Assembly (NCBI GenBank): GCA_003439945.1
Contig: QVRM01004776.1
Span: 1-64,000 of the forward strand
Direction: 5' to 3'
Length of the DNA stretch: 64,000 bases
DNA from: Dermanyssus gallinae
Taxonomy: Eukaryota; Arthropoda; Arachnida; Mesostigmata; Dermanyssidae
Of the stretch, positions 45,114 to 56,730 are shown piece after piece. A model generated the notes under the pieces. The model saw only the letters and a program-made list of their open reading frames with translations, made no database searches and was not told where the DNA came from. Each line of letters opens with the position of its first letter. Position 1 is the stretch's first letter. A program made the translations under genes and the position numbers.

Positions 45114-45427
45114 AAACTGTATTGATTTATCAGCTGTTTGGCCAGAAGTATCATTTGACATTACGACAACAACAACAACAATAACAACTGGAACAATACC
45201 AACTGGCCATTTTCCACACAATACCAGCAGCGGCGGCGGCGGCAATAACTTGGCTGCAGGCTATAGACAGGCGGTCGTATTCTACACGTATGTGAGCAAC
45301 GTTGGCAGCGCGTCGCCACAGCGACTGGCTGATGATGATCGCGCAACCTGTGCTCGCCAGAGCGGGTTCGCCAGCAGAAAACCACCGGTACCACGAGTAG
45401 TCCCGCCAATTGCCAGTTGTGGGGTGA

Positions 45428-46015
45428 ATGACCCTCGAGAAGGGGCAAGTCGGAGCAGCCCGGAAAACAGACAGACAGACAGACATGGAGACAGACAGTC
45501 AACACGCGGGCTCGCCGCGACCACACCGACATCACAGCATCGTCGACATCATCATCATCATCATCATTCATAACAGTACCACCTCCATCATCAACAGTAC
45601 CGGCGCCATCATTAGCATCATCATCGCCATAGGGAGTAGCAGAAGCGGCAGTGACAGCGGCGGCGTCGTTGTCGACAGCGCTAGTCAAACACCATCATTA
45701 ACAACAGTACCACCATCAACAGCAGTACCACCATCAACATCAGTACCACCTGCACCACTACAGTGCTCGCCACCACCACCATCCACTGCACCACTACAGT
45801 GCTCACCACCACCACCACCATCCAACATCGAGTACCAACACAGCGCCAGCAACGATACCTATATACAATACTACTACGAGCGGGAAGAGCACCGCAATAC
45901 CACTGCAATGATCATCATCATCATCAACAGCACCGGGACCATAGGTGCACTGATTTGTATTTATGGGGCATATCCGTCTATGAAGCAATGCAAAAAGCAG
46001 TCCCATGAACGTTAA
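45428..46015 (+). CDS. ORF of 195 codons with in-frame Pro-rich repeats, doubtful
   Basis: Starts with ATG (MTLEKGQVGAARKTDRQTD). After an Ile run from CAT repeats it enters three six-residue units (TTVPPS, TAVPPS, TSVPPA) and two copies of a twelve-residue unit beginning PLQCSPPPP, then unrepeated sequence SNIEYQHSASNDTYIQYYY and a Lys/Cys-rich end (YPSMKQCKKQSHER). Repeat periods of 18 and 36 bp keep the frame, which is compatible with coding but also usual for trinucleotide DNA. No signal peptide or domain is recognised. The Ile run and lack of neighbours with splice sites argue for caution. Confidence 0.2.
   Translation: MTLEKGQVGAARKTDRQTDMETDSQHAGSPRPHRHHSIVDIIIIIIIHNSTTSIINSTGAIISIIIAIGSSRSGSDSGGVVVDSASQTPSLTTVPPSTAVPPSTSVPPAPLQCSPPPPSTAPLQCSPPPPPSNIEYQHSASNDTYIQYYYEREEHRNTTAMIIIIINSTGTIGALICIYGAYPSMKQCKKQSHER
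45700..45822. repeat. 18-bp and 36-bp tandem repeats
   Basis: Three 18-bp units (starts 45700, 45718, 45736; core AACARCAGTACCACCATC) are followed by two 36-bp units (starts 45751 and 45787; core TGCACCACTACAGTGCTC then CACCACC). Confidence 0.9.
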
Positions 46016-46656
46016 ATCTTGGCTGAGAGTCAGCCCCGAAAGGATCGACAGTAGCACCATCACCCCCCATCACCAATGGCACCTTCACTTCCCGTCGACC
46101 CAGTGGTATCATTATCAGAGATCATCCATCGACGACCACCATCATCCACTACAGTGGTCATCATCATCATCATCATCGTTATCAATGGCACTTTAGTCAT
46201 CATGATTATCAACAACAACAACAGAACTACCTCCATCCGCAGCTGCGCCATCAAGCAACAGCTGCACCGTTACCAATATAGGGCCAGCAGCGACAGAAAA
46301 CGTCGCAGCAGAAGCTTGAGCAGCAGCATCGACGACACCTTCTTCTTGTGGGCCTTCCTTTTTCCCTTGCAAACGTATCGCAGAAGCGTTGTGGTATCTA
46401 TTAGTTACAGTTGTTGTCGTTCTCGTTGTTGTTTTTTGCGGCAGCTGCTGCTACTGATGCTATTGCTAACTGTTTCCTTCCTATTTTTCTTTGTTTGTTC
46501 TTAGCGTCATTGTCATGCGAGTTGTTGACGTCGTCGTCGTCGCTGTTGTTCTTTCGCCATTTATTTGTTTGTGCCATGTTGCCATTTATTTGTTTCGTTG
46601 TTATCTTTGCTATCGGTGCTACATCTGTTGGTTGCTGGTTACCTGAGGCACGTGTC

Positions 46657-46660
<4 letters not shown>
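46016..46660. other. Non-coding sequence with CAT/CAC and GTT runs
   Basis: CATCAC/ATCATC-rich at 46050-46200, AAC at 46208-46222 and GTT/GCT-rich at 46405-46450 and 46530-46600. Overlapping ORFs are repeat shadows. Confidence 0.55.

Positions 46661-46688
<28 letters not shown>
46661..46688. repeat. (TA)n microsatellite
   Basis: About 28 bp of TA; a (GA)n tract follows about 100 bp later at 46784-46809. Confidence 0.95.
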
Positions 46689-46692
<4 letters not shown>

Positions 46693-46783
46693 AACTTGCG
46701 AACAGAAGAAATAATCCGAGGGGAACAACTGCCAGTTTGATTATGATCGATACGGAAAGAGCAAGCGGGAGAAGAACAACGAA

Positions 46784-46809
46784 AGAGAGAGAGAGAGAGA
46801 GAGAGAGAG
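46784..46809. repeat. (GA)n microsatellite
   Basis: About 26 bp of GA. A second GA-rich run lies at 47090-47112. Confidence 0.93.
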
Positions 46810-47770
46810 GGTGAAGACTGAGGTAGAGAGCGGTGACCCCGCCACAGCCCATCAACTGACAGCCTCTGTTTTAACGTCGCGTTCCGTTGTGTCAGAGATA
46901 GGAGCCGAGCGAGGAAAAACGTTTCGTTATCTTCTCCACCTCCGCCGGTCTCCTTTATGTCTTTCTTGTTGTACGAGATGCTGGCAATCATCCCTGGATC
47001 AATAGCTTTGTGCTGCTATTCCCGTGACATTGCGAGTGGGGGCCTAGTCGCATGTTGCAGCCTAATTTGTCGCAATCATTGAGCTTAGAGAGAGAGAGAG
47101 AAAAAGAGAGAGTGTGCCCTCTAATGAAAGAGGTAAATAGAAGAAGATCATTTAACTCAGTAGCGACGCATTCAGACGGTTAGCTTTAGCTTTTTGGCTC
47201 ACGACGGGTGCTCCACGTGCTACTGCTGCTGCCGGGGAAAATTACAAAGAGTCCTCACCGCAGTAGCATACAAAGTTACCCGTGATCATGGAATTTGTGA
47301 CGCACGTGTGCACAATAATGACCGTACACACAGTAGCGTACGGAAGAATGCGTTTCGCGTGCGCGTATCCAATCTCGAGTTGCAAAGGTACCGACGCTCA
47401 CAGGATCCCTTTTGGAACTATGGGGATCGGCCGGCGGGCTACCTGTCTATATGTATGTCTGTATGTCTAACCGACTCCGTTGATTGATTCATAGCAGTCA
47501 GCGTGTTGTTGGTTCGCTCGTTCGTTCTTCCGTACCCGATACAAGATGATCCCGATGCAAGATAATATGCCGCTGGCTGGCGTACGTAGACAAGCAAGTA
47601 TAGAACACAGGCGTATGCCATGTCGGTAGTAAGAGGAACGAGTCGCGGGGCTGTAACCGCAGCCCCAACCCCAGCAGCAGCAGCAGTGCCAGTATGCCAC
47701 CGGCAAGCTAGAGCTGTCTTGCTAGCAGCACCCCGTTCGGGGGTAGTATCTCGTCCGTCCGTATGTCCGG
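46810..47770. other. Non-coding sequence
   Basis: Mixed composition; short CAG run near 47671. ORFs of 60-100 codons without motifs. Confidence 0.45.
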
Positions 47771-47884
47771 GCGTCCGTCCGTCTGTAGGAGCGTATGTCC
47801 GTCTGTAGGAGCGTATGTCCGTCTGTAGGAGCGTATGTCCGTCTGTAGGAGCGTATGTCCGTCTGTAGGGGCGTCCGTCCGTCC
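47771..47884. repeat. 20-bp minisatellite, five full units plus a partial
   Basis: Units GCGTATGTCCGTCTGTAGGA start at 47771, 47791, 47811, 47831 and 47851, with a sixth partial at 47871. The outer units carry GCGTCCGTCC at their left end and the inner three are identical. The period of 20 is not a multiple of three, so ORFs that cross it cycle through frames and cannot be a conserved protein repeat. Confidence 0.95.
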
Positions 47885-48220
47885 ACGCGCACACGCGGCC
47901 GTACCATAGTCGTTGTTGACGTTCGCCACCGCCGCAGTTCTTTGACGGAAGCCGCTGCCACCGCCACCGCCGCCAAGATCATCTCCGGTTAGCGGCTGGT
48001 GCGGCCAGTGCTGAACCGTGTGTATCGATCGGCCGCGGCAACGACCATTCGAACAACACATTCGCACCAGACGCCACAGTCACAACGCCAGACAGTCGTC
48101 GTACTTGCCTAAACAATTATCGAAATACGCTCATCGAGCAACGACACCAATGATGGTGATTTGATTGCGTTTGGACATATATATATATATAACACATTTT
48201 ATTTAACTCATAAAGGGGTG

Positions 48221-48226
<6 letters not shown>
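47885..48226. other. Unique sequence
   Basis: GC-rich patch with GCCACC runs at 47950-47975, then a short TA tract at 48176-48191. Confidence 0.45.

Positions 48227-48284
<58 letters not shown>
48227..48284. repeat. (TA)n microsatellite
   Basis: About 58 bp of TA followed by GAATATATATAT. Confidence 0.97.
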
Positions 48285-48288
<4 letters not shown>

Positions 48289-49915
48289 TATATATATCCT
48301 AAAATCTGCCGATTACGATTAACATGCCACACTAAATCGTTAAATATATACGTACATACTCGACTCGTATCCTCGCTTTTATACGGCCTTAGCATGACTA
48401 TCTTCGGTGAGTAAAGTTTCGGCCTCTCGTCAGCCCGTATCAAGTAGAATTAAGTTGAATTAAAATAATCTTATTTAAAATAAATCTAAATTAGTATATA
48501 TATTAATTTAATAATATAAAGTTTGCTATTTGAATAAGTGGAATTGATCAAATGCAACTAATTATTTCCTGGGATACGGACTTGCAAGGCGCGCGCTTAC
48601 TTCGGAACGGACCGAGATGACATCAGGAACTTATCGCACGCTGCAGGAAACGATGAAAATAGAATAATGTATAGGAGCAATGTGTTAGCGTATTTCACCG
48701 CCCTGCGGACCCGTTTACAGCTGCATCCAACACAAAGCTAGCTACAAGACAAGGAATGTAAAATGCGTTGGAACAAATTACAAGTTTGAAGAGTTTAATA
48801 TTCTATTCCCAAAATTTGCACTATGCGTATTTGTTCGTCAACTTCTACGACTATTCCTAAAATGCGACGGCCCGGTTGAAACGCAAATTATGAAAGCTTC
48901 AATAAAATGTTGCACATTGAGCCGTTTTTCTACATGCACGGGTATCTGCGTATATACGTTGAAAGCGTATCGTTGTGGCGGTTACCAATTGATTCGTAAT
49001 TAACACGGTCTAAATATACTCGCATGCTTTGTATAGATATCTAGCCATCTATATTTTACGATGCTGGTCTTAATTGAGTGCGATGAAGCCTGCATGGCTG
49101 CGTTCAGAGAGAGAGAGAGAAGGAGAGGCGCGAGAGTTGTATTTTATCACTTCACGTATCAGGACCCGCTAGGGGAACAGACACGAAACCGTATCTGGGC
49201 GTATGCTTCCATGAAAACGGGCAGATATTGTCATCAGGCGTGGTCGGACCTGTTGCTTAACTCTCAGTGAAGGAGTACTGTGATTCGTCTTCAATCATCT
49301 TCATTCTTACAAGGCGTGTGCCTCGTCTCGCCGATAACGCGAGCAGTTTCCTGATGTAAGATTGATGTGTACGCTTTCGACGTACTTCGACACTCAAGAG
49401 AGGCAAGCACATCAACCGCCCGATCACCCCAAGCCAGCACATCGCCCCACTCCCCCTCCCGCAAAGTTTTCAAGTGGCGGGTAACTTTGGTTGGCGTGTT
49501 TTAATATAAATGTGACGGTGCGTTTGATTATGCTGTACTTGATAAAAAGAGTACAACTTGGTGAAAAATATCATAATTGGTACTAGGTGATGGAAAATTA
49601 GTCACAAAAGCTGCGATGTCAGACGAAGCTTTATACTTGTAAAGGCAGTGGAGGGCCATTGCTAATAATAGATGTCTAAGAAGACAGCTGAGCCCAGCGT
49701 AGCTAATTTTATGCCAAACATATAGCCAGTAGAACTCAAATGACTTTCACAATCAACATTGTGGTTACCGCTTAGTATGAATCTTGCGTCGGCAGTATTC
49801 ATGGATGTTCATTAACAACACGAGATCAGCAAGTGAGTCAAGTAACGTTGGATTGCGCGAAAAAATCCATATTTGATGAAGTGATCATGCAAAAGAGTAT
49901 TGCGGTTTTGTGTTT

Positions 49916-49918
<3 letters not shown>
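48285..49918. other. A+T-rich unique sequence, no gene seen
   Basis: This is the longest stretch nearly free of repeats in the window: only a short GA run near 49108 and A+T-rich DNA at 48460-48530. No ORF above about 70 codons. It is the best candidate for ordinary unique non-coding DNA. Confidence 0.5.

Positions 49919-49969
<51 letters not shown>
49919..49969. repeat. (TA)n microsatellite
   Basis: About 51 bp of TA. Confidence 0.97.
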
Positions 49970-49971
<2 letters not shown>

Positions 49972-51495
49972 CATGTGTTCGAACGAAGTTTGCTGTTTCG
50001 TAATTGCGCTTCGTGTGGTGATGGTACCTGCACAATATGTAAATGTCTGTATCACTAGAAATGTTTATTTACGTGCAGTTACGCTGGTACTGATGTGTTT
50101 TAATCAACCATCCAGTTCAATTACTGCCGACCCCAGCTTCGTATGGCTATACATCTATTTCCATTATTATTATATTATACATCGTTATACATCGACCGAG
50201 ACGGCTCGCAGTGGTTCTGTTGGCTATTACTATTTAATATGGTTAATAGAAACCCTTTTAATAATAACCATAAAACGACGGGGTTTGCGCCGTGTAGAAG
50301 GCTTTATCTCATAGGATGCGACGGGCTAATAACAGTTAGCGAGTGTGTGGCGAGACGGTTAATTACTCGCAAGTCAAGGGCCGTGGTTTACGTCGAGTTT
50401 TACCGCGAGCAGCTCCACCCAAAAAGTCTCCTCATGAATGCCGCCGAAGCGGAGACTGCGCTGTCACCGATAGTGTGGTGACAACGATGACGACAGCGTC
50501 GAGCGTCATGCTCCAAAATCATTCCTGCAAGATGATCAGAATATTTTTGGAGAGATTGGTGAGAACGCCCCCGAAGTACCCCTCCTTGACCCCCGAACTA
50601 CCCCCGGGCCGGTCGAGCGAGAAGGAGGATACGCCTTTATGTAGTATCTACTAGCCAAATAGCCAGCTCATCGATTCACTCGTTAAACTGATCGACATTA
50701 ACGTTTTGCCGTGGGCGGACGTGGTAGGAGGAGCCTCGAGGGACTACGGAAAATTGGAGTAACTGCCAGCTGTGTCGTCATCCTCGCTATCCTCGTTAGT
50801 AGTAGCAGTAGTAAACTACGTCGGCCTACATATAACCTCGCGACTACTATCAATCCTATAGACGTTAGCAATTTCACTTTAGGTAAACTGTATATATGAA
50901 TATGCGTTGAGTAAAAAAAATATATATATATACGTTGTTTGTCGAGTTTTGTAGTACTAAGCAAATTAACCGAGTGTCTGTTAAATTCGCTACCGCGACA
51001 GCAACGAGTTCGATTTTCTCCCTACTCGTTGTTTCATCAGAAGGAAAGTGCAAGTTGATAGCCATTATGGAGATGGTTAGAAGGAGCGAACTCGTCTTTG
51101 AATGATCATTGTTGGTCCGTTGTTGTTAACGTTGATGCAATGATTGTACCAATATGGTAATTTCTGTAGTATTTCTGTGTTTCTCTTCTTTGTTATTTCT
51201 GTTGTTGTTACTGTGTTATTATTGTTATTGTTTTTTTTTCTTTACCGTTGTACTAGATGTTGTTACGCAGTTGTTACTAGTGCCGTCCGCTGTGACCACA
51301 ATCTGCTAAATCGATTGACGTATTATTATGATTATTATTATAGCGCTGTGGTATATCAGTAAGTGGGGGTTGTTGGCGTTCGAAGACGGGGAGGCTGCCG
51401 CTGCTGCTGCTGCTGTTTATACTGGCAGGGTGATAGCGGGCCAGAATCCCCACTGCTTAGTTCTGCCACCGCCATTGTAACCAACAGACACCGTC
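49970..51495. other. Mostly unique non-coding sequence
   Basis: Includes a short TA tract at 50920-50931, TTATTG/GTT-rich sequence at 51190-51240 and CTGCTG at 51401-51415. The ORF at 49910-50314 runs through the previous TA tract and has no motif. Confidence 0.45.
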
Positions 51496-51511
51496 GGGGG
51501 GGGGGGGGGGG
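51496..51511 (+). repeat. Poly(G) run of 16
   Basis: Sixteen consecutive G bases, among the longest homopolymer runs in the window. The exact length is likely uncertain in the assembly. Confidence 0.9.
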
Positions 51512-53830
51512 AACTGCTGTCATCGGACCGGCCGAAGTCCGAAGATGAGCGACCTTCAAAGGGCCAGGGTCTTCCTGAACGAGCTAAACAACAACAGCAA
51601 CAACAACAACAACAACAATAACTGTAGTAGCAGCAACAGCACAAGCAACAACAACAACAATGGATAGAAAGAATGGCCTGGTGTCACGGACCACCGGCAG
51701 CGGCTGACAGCAGACGCTATGGCAGCGGCGGCGGGACCAGCAGCAGCAAAAGCCCGTAATGACCACGGCAAGACTTCATCGGCTCGTGAGGTTTGACGAG
51801 GACGACCACAAACACTTCGATGACTGCAGCAGCGACGACGACGACGACAACCGCGGCGGTGACGACTCAGCATCGTGTTGAATGACGACATATAGATACA
51901 GATTACAGATAGGCAGAAAATCAATCACGTCAGGGAGGGCGGCAAGTAGCAGACGGAAAAGCAGACGGTTGGTTTTCGCGACAAGCGGTGCAGGGGGAGC
52001 GACGATTAGTTGCCTCCAGTCGTTGCTAATCATCGCATGGGTACGCCTTTGTGTTTTGTGTCCCACAATTCGTGTGGCTTCGTCAACGACCCACTTGATT
52101 TACGACAGCCGGACATACCGCAAGGGCAATTTCTAACACAAGCAGCGGCTACTACCTAGTACAAAGTGTCTTTGTCAAAGATCGGACGTCTGCGTTTGTT
52201 TCGTCGATTTGGTCAGGGATCAAGTCCCCGCATATGAATATAATAAGACCGAATCTTAAACTTTGTTTTTCGCCTTTCAAAATCTCAGTGTTTGGGCTTG
52301 CCGCGCACGAATTAAGAGATTCGATTGAGTGAAGCAGGATCGCGGGATTAGGTGCTGTCTCCGCGGCTATATGCAAGCTGGCGTGAAAAAAAATCCACGC
52401 TCTTTTTTTAGCAGCCTTTGATCTAAACAAAGGCATACAGGGAAAGGCAACGGGAGGACAGGCAGATGGGCATGATTATCGCGACAGTACACCAAACATG
52501 ATTGAATCACAATTTAACCATCTAATCATGCATACTTGACATGTTTGCAGCCATACCTGAAAGGCGACGAATTAACAACGGTCATTAGTAGTGGTCGGGG
52601 GTCCGATGCCCTTGCTACGACCGACGCTTCTGTGATCTGCCCTTTGATTGCTCCCGATTATGGAGGGAGCTAGGTTGGCAGACGGGAACTGGAAAGGTGG
52701 GGAGCGGAGGGAGAGATATGGAATCTCAATGACATTAGCGCCGATCAAAACACACTGGCCAAGTTGTGTAGTTGGTACGAACACACTGGTATACCGACAA
52801 GTCTGTCTCGTGTTGCGTGTTGTAGTATTTTACTATTGTATTACCGACGATGACCACATGATGGCGCGAGCTGAGATATGCGTAGGACAGCTAGATATTG
52901 TTGAACGCGATCGACGCAGTCTGTGTGTCGGGTGTAATTAATTACTGGCACTACTAGTATCAGCAAGGAAATCGGTTCCTCCTGGCGACCAATGTCTAGC
53001 CAAAGCCTGAAGGTCTGACAAAGTGAAGAACTCCTCACGTGGGGCGTCTCACCTTGCCTCCTGCTATAGGACATGCGAACATCTGCGAACAACAGCAGCA
53101 GCAGCAGCAGCAACTTCGTCTACTCTTAGTTGCAGATTTATTGCAACAAATGTTTGCTAAGAGTGTGATTCGCCATTGTCGCAGATTCGGTCAGAATCGG
53201 TGATTAGGTCGCTGTCCATTGAGTCGTGTGTGTGTGTGAGTGTGCATGTGCCGCGATGAGACAGCTAATTTCGCCAATACGCGTTAATAGTAATCATTCC
53301 AATTATACTGGTAGTGATGTATTATATCTGTATTCGGTGTTGCTGCTGCTGCTGCGTCTGAGGCGAGCGGTAGATTAGCAGCGGCCGCCATCTCCAGAAG
53401 ATGCATGCATTCATACAAACATATCCCGTATACAACGCAATATACAAACTGTACACACTGCACCATATCACCATGTTTCACCATGATTATAGTGATGGAC
53501 GATGAGTTTACGTTTACAAAGGTTTACATGTATGATGACCATGTATCATCAGCCACTGCTGCGAGACTGCGCGCGGATGCGTGCGTGTCTTATGGGGGTG
53601 ATTTTCTGTCGATTTCGTATGGTTCAACTACTTCGACTACGACTACTACTACTACTTCGACTACTACGACTATTCGACGGTAACTACTCAGTACGTATTC
53701 AAACAAAACTGACAAACAGCAATTCTTCAGCAATTTTTAGCTATCATGACTTTATGTAGCTTCTTTTTCTTGTGACTGTCATGTATTTAGTCATTGGCAT
53801 TTCAGTCGAATGTGATCGGATGGTAATCAT
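51512..53830. other. Non-coding sequence
   Basis: CAA/CAG runs at 51590-51660, ACG at 51830-51850, GCAGCA at 53095-53112 and GACTAC/TACTAC repeats at 53635-53680. No gene supported. Confidence 0.5.
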
Positions 53831-54148
53831 ATGTCGTGTGTGTGTGTGTGTTTGTGCGTACCTTGCCATCACCCATCAGCGGCCAGCGATTCAACCTTCA
53901 GGTTTTCAGGGACCTTCCGAAAACCAAGTTGGGATTTAGAGAGTTTGACACAGCACATGCTCAAACGGGCCTTGCATCGAAATATGTTTGAACCAAGTCC
54001 CAATGCACATCGAAGCCAAAACCACATACGAACAAGCGAACAGACGAAACGTTGTCGAGACAAATCTCTCATCGTTTCAATTTTTTCTTCACTTGCAACT
54101 GTAGGGGTGCATTCATCGCAGACTCACCAGGCAAAAAAACAGTTTTGA
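53831..54148 (+). CDS. ORF of 105 codons, non-repetitive after residue 10, unknown
   Basis: An ATG within a GTGTGT run opens a frame that reads mixed sequence such as SDSTFRFSGTFRKPSWDLES and FEPSPNAHRSQNHIRTSEQT before TGA. Composition is balanced and without simple repeats. The minus strand is open for 67 codons over the same place. No domain was recognised and no splice sites frame it. Confidence 0.14.
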   Translation: MSCVCVCLCVPCHHPSAASDSTFRFSGTFRKPSWDLESLTQHMLKRALHRNMFEPSPNAHRSQNHIRTSEQTKRCRDKSLIVSIFSSLATVGVHSSQTHQAKKQF

Positions 54149-54244
54149 CTTTGCGTTCTTGTGAGTGTTATGGGTTTTGATTTTGTTGTTTATGTTGCTG
54201 TCGTCGACGATGCTGCTGCGTTAATATTGATGTCTTCGGTGCTG

Positions 54245-54326
54245 CTATCATTGTTGTTGTTGTTGTTATCGTCGTTGTTGTTGTCGTTGTTGTTATTGTT
54301 GTCGTTGTTGTTGTTGTTGTTGTTGC
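54245..54326. repeat. GTT-type trinucleotide array
   Basis: TTG/GTT repeats interrupted by GTC and ATT; it gives a Leu run on plus and an Asn run on minus. Confidence 0.9.
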
Positions 54327-54937
<611 letters not shown>

Positions 54938-55210
54938 TGTATTTATACGCTAAACTATCAGAATATTTAAATTGCATACTTGCAGGTAATCACGATACGA
55001 GACACGTACGATATGCTTTTTTCGTATAGACGATTTAAGCAAAGCACTACAGCTGTTAGACCGGGGATTAGTTTTATTTAATTATAACAATTTAGCAAAC
55101 TCGCTTGGACCCGAAAATACTTCTAGAAGTGTTACTAAAATTAAATGATTTCTCGAAAAAGGAACGCATCAGACTAAGCTCAATGGTTTTTTGCTCACGT
55201 GTACTGAAAA

Positions 55211-55212
<2 letters not shown>

Positions 55213-55270
<58 letters not shown>
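55213..55270. repeat. (TA)n microsatellite
   Basis: About 58 bp of TA. Confidence 0.97.
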
Positions 55271-55273
<3 letters not shown>

Positions 55274-56681
55274 GTTAGCTACCCACGAGCGACAGACGGC
55301 GTAAGTCCTGTCCTCGTAAGAGATGTAAGCCCAGCCCACCAAAAGCGATGAAAGCGACTAGAGGTTGGGCGAGGAGGCTACAACGTTGGCTTACGAAGTT
55401 TCAAGTTTAAATTGCTAAACCAATTCGGACTTGCCGTTATGAGTGCCGTTAAGTCACTGCCCGCAGTACAGGCGAAGTCAATGCACGCGACTTCGAGAAC
55501 GACTGCTGCACTGCCTGGCATAACTTGTGCTATTATTATTATTATTATTATTATCGCAGGTGCTGCAAGACCAGTTCCATTACAATGACTACTCAAACCA
55601 CACTGTTACGACGGATGGCAGCGCTAAGACTAAAATGTGGGTCGGGAATTTACAGGAATTAACCAGGAGCGTCGACGCGTGCAAACAACAGAACGACAAG
55701 CGCAGCCACAGCAGCAGCAGCATGATATCACATTGCGGAATAGATGCGAATGAATATCACCGACAATTCCAACCTGATGTGGGCCATTTTAACATTAGCG
55801 GGTAGTATTACTAGTAATAATTGCAACAACAACAGCAATGACAATAACAAAAAGAAGACAGATAGACAGACAGTAGCGCTCGAGTTCGTCTAGGGTGAAA
55901 AATCAGCGGGCATCAGACGCTGGTTCGCCCTCCAACGCACATATATGTACGCACATGTGCGACACGACACATCTTTACGCCGCACCATAGCAGGCGAGAA
56001 CTTGGCAAGACACTGGCGCCCATATCGGCTACACCATTATCGCAGCAGTGCGAACGCAACGGCGCACTGTTCATTGCGTGGTCGGCTACTAATTAATCAC
56101 TGTTTGAATTAGTTGAACATCAACTACAGCTACTAGCAAAATCGCATTAGGCTAGTGTGTGACAAAGCGTGCGCGGTGATAATTGTACAATACATCACCT
56201 CGTAGTCGGTAAAGCTGAGTGAAGAGTCGGTGAAGCTTTATCTACGCTGCAAGCAGTAGACTTGCAGTCTACTGCTTGTCTGAAAATTAAAGCAGACGCA
56301 CGCTGAATTGTGTTAACCAATACGTTAGGTACGATTGATTTAGATATCCGTCATATTTTGGTTAGCCACTATTCGGGTCGAGTGTTCCGCTTCCATGTGT
56401 ACACCTTACTTGTTGTTTAGGCATGATTGCATATAATCATGTATACTTTGCGCCGCGCATAAACAACACATTCATATTAGAAAATGAACGTACTTACTGA
56501 GGTTATTTAACGCTCATAAATATGTATTTAGAAATTATTTGACATATCTACATAAGACGTCGTTAAAAAGCCGAGGCTCGGACCACTTCAACAAGGTCCC
56601 TGGCACGTTAGGCGACGTCAAGCGAAAAGACCTTTGCCGTAGGAGTTTCCCTCACACGTTTATCACCCAAAGCGGAAACAA
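55271..56681. other. Mostly unique non-coding sequence
   Basis: ATT run at 55530-55554, CAACAA near 55824, and a hairpin at 56250-56278. No gene supported. Confidence 0.45.
56250..56278. other. Perfect 13-bp inverted repeat with a 3-base loop
   Basis: CAAGCAGTAGACT (56250-56262) and AGTCTACTGCTTG (56266-56278) are exact reverse complements around TGC. The tight loop fits a cruciform or a hairpin RNA. The surrounding sequence does not extend the pairing. Confidence 0.9.

Positions 56682-56726
<45 letters not shown>
56682..56726. repeat. (TA)n microsatellite
   Basis: About 45 bp of TA with one TATTAT break near its left end. Confidence 0.95.

Positions 56727-56730
<4 letters not shown>

Noticed and set aside
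44812..45573. 253-codon plus-strand open frame
   Set aside because: It starts at GTG, runs through a TA tract (Tyr-Ile run) and CAA repeats, and ends in CAT repeats. Only short parts are non-repetitive and none is recognisable.
47771..47884. Regular 20-bp repeats considered as a CRISPR array
   Set aside because: The units are directly adjacent with no spacers, in a eukaryotic context, so this is a minisatellite.
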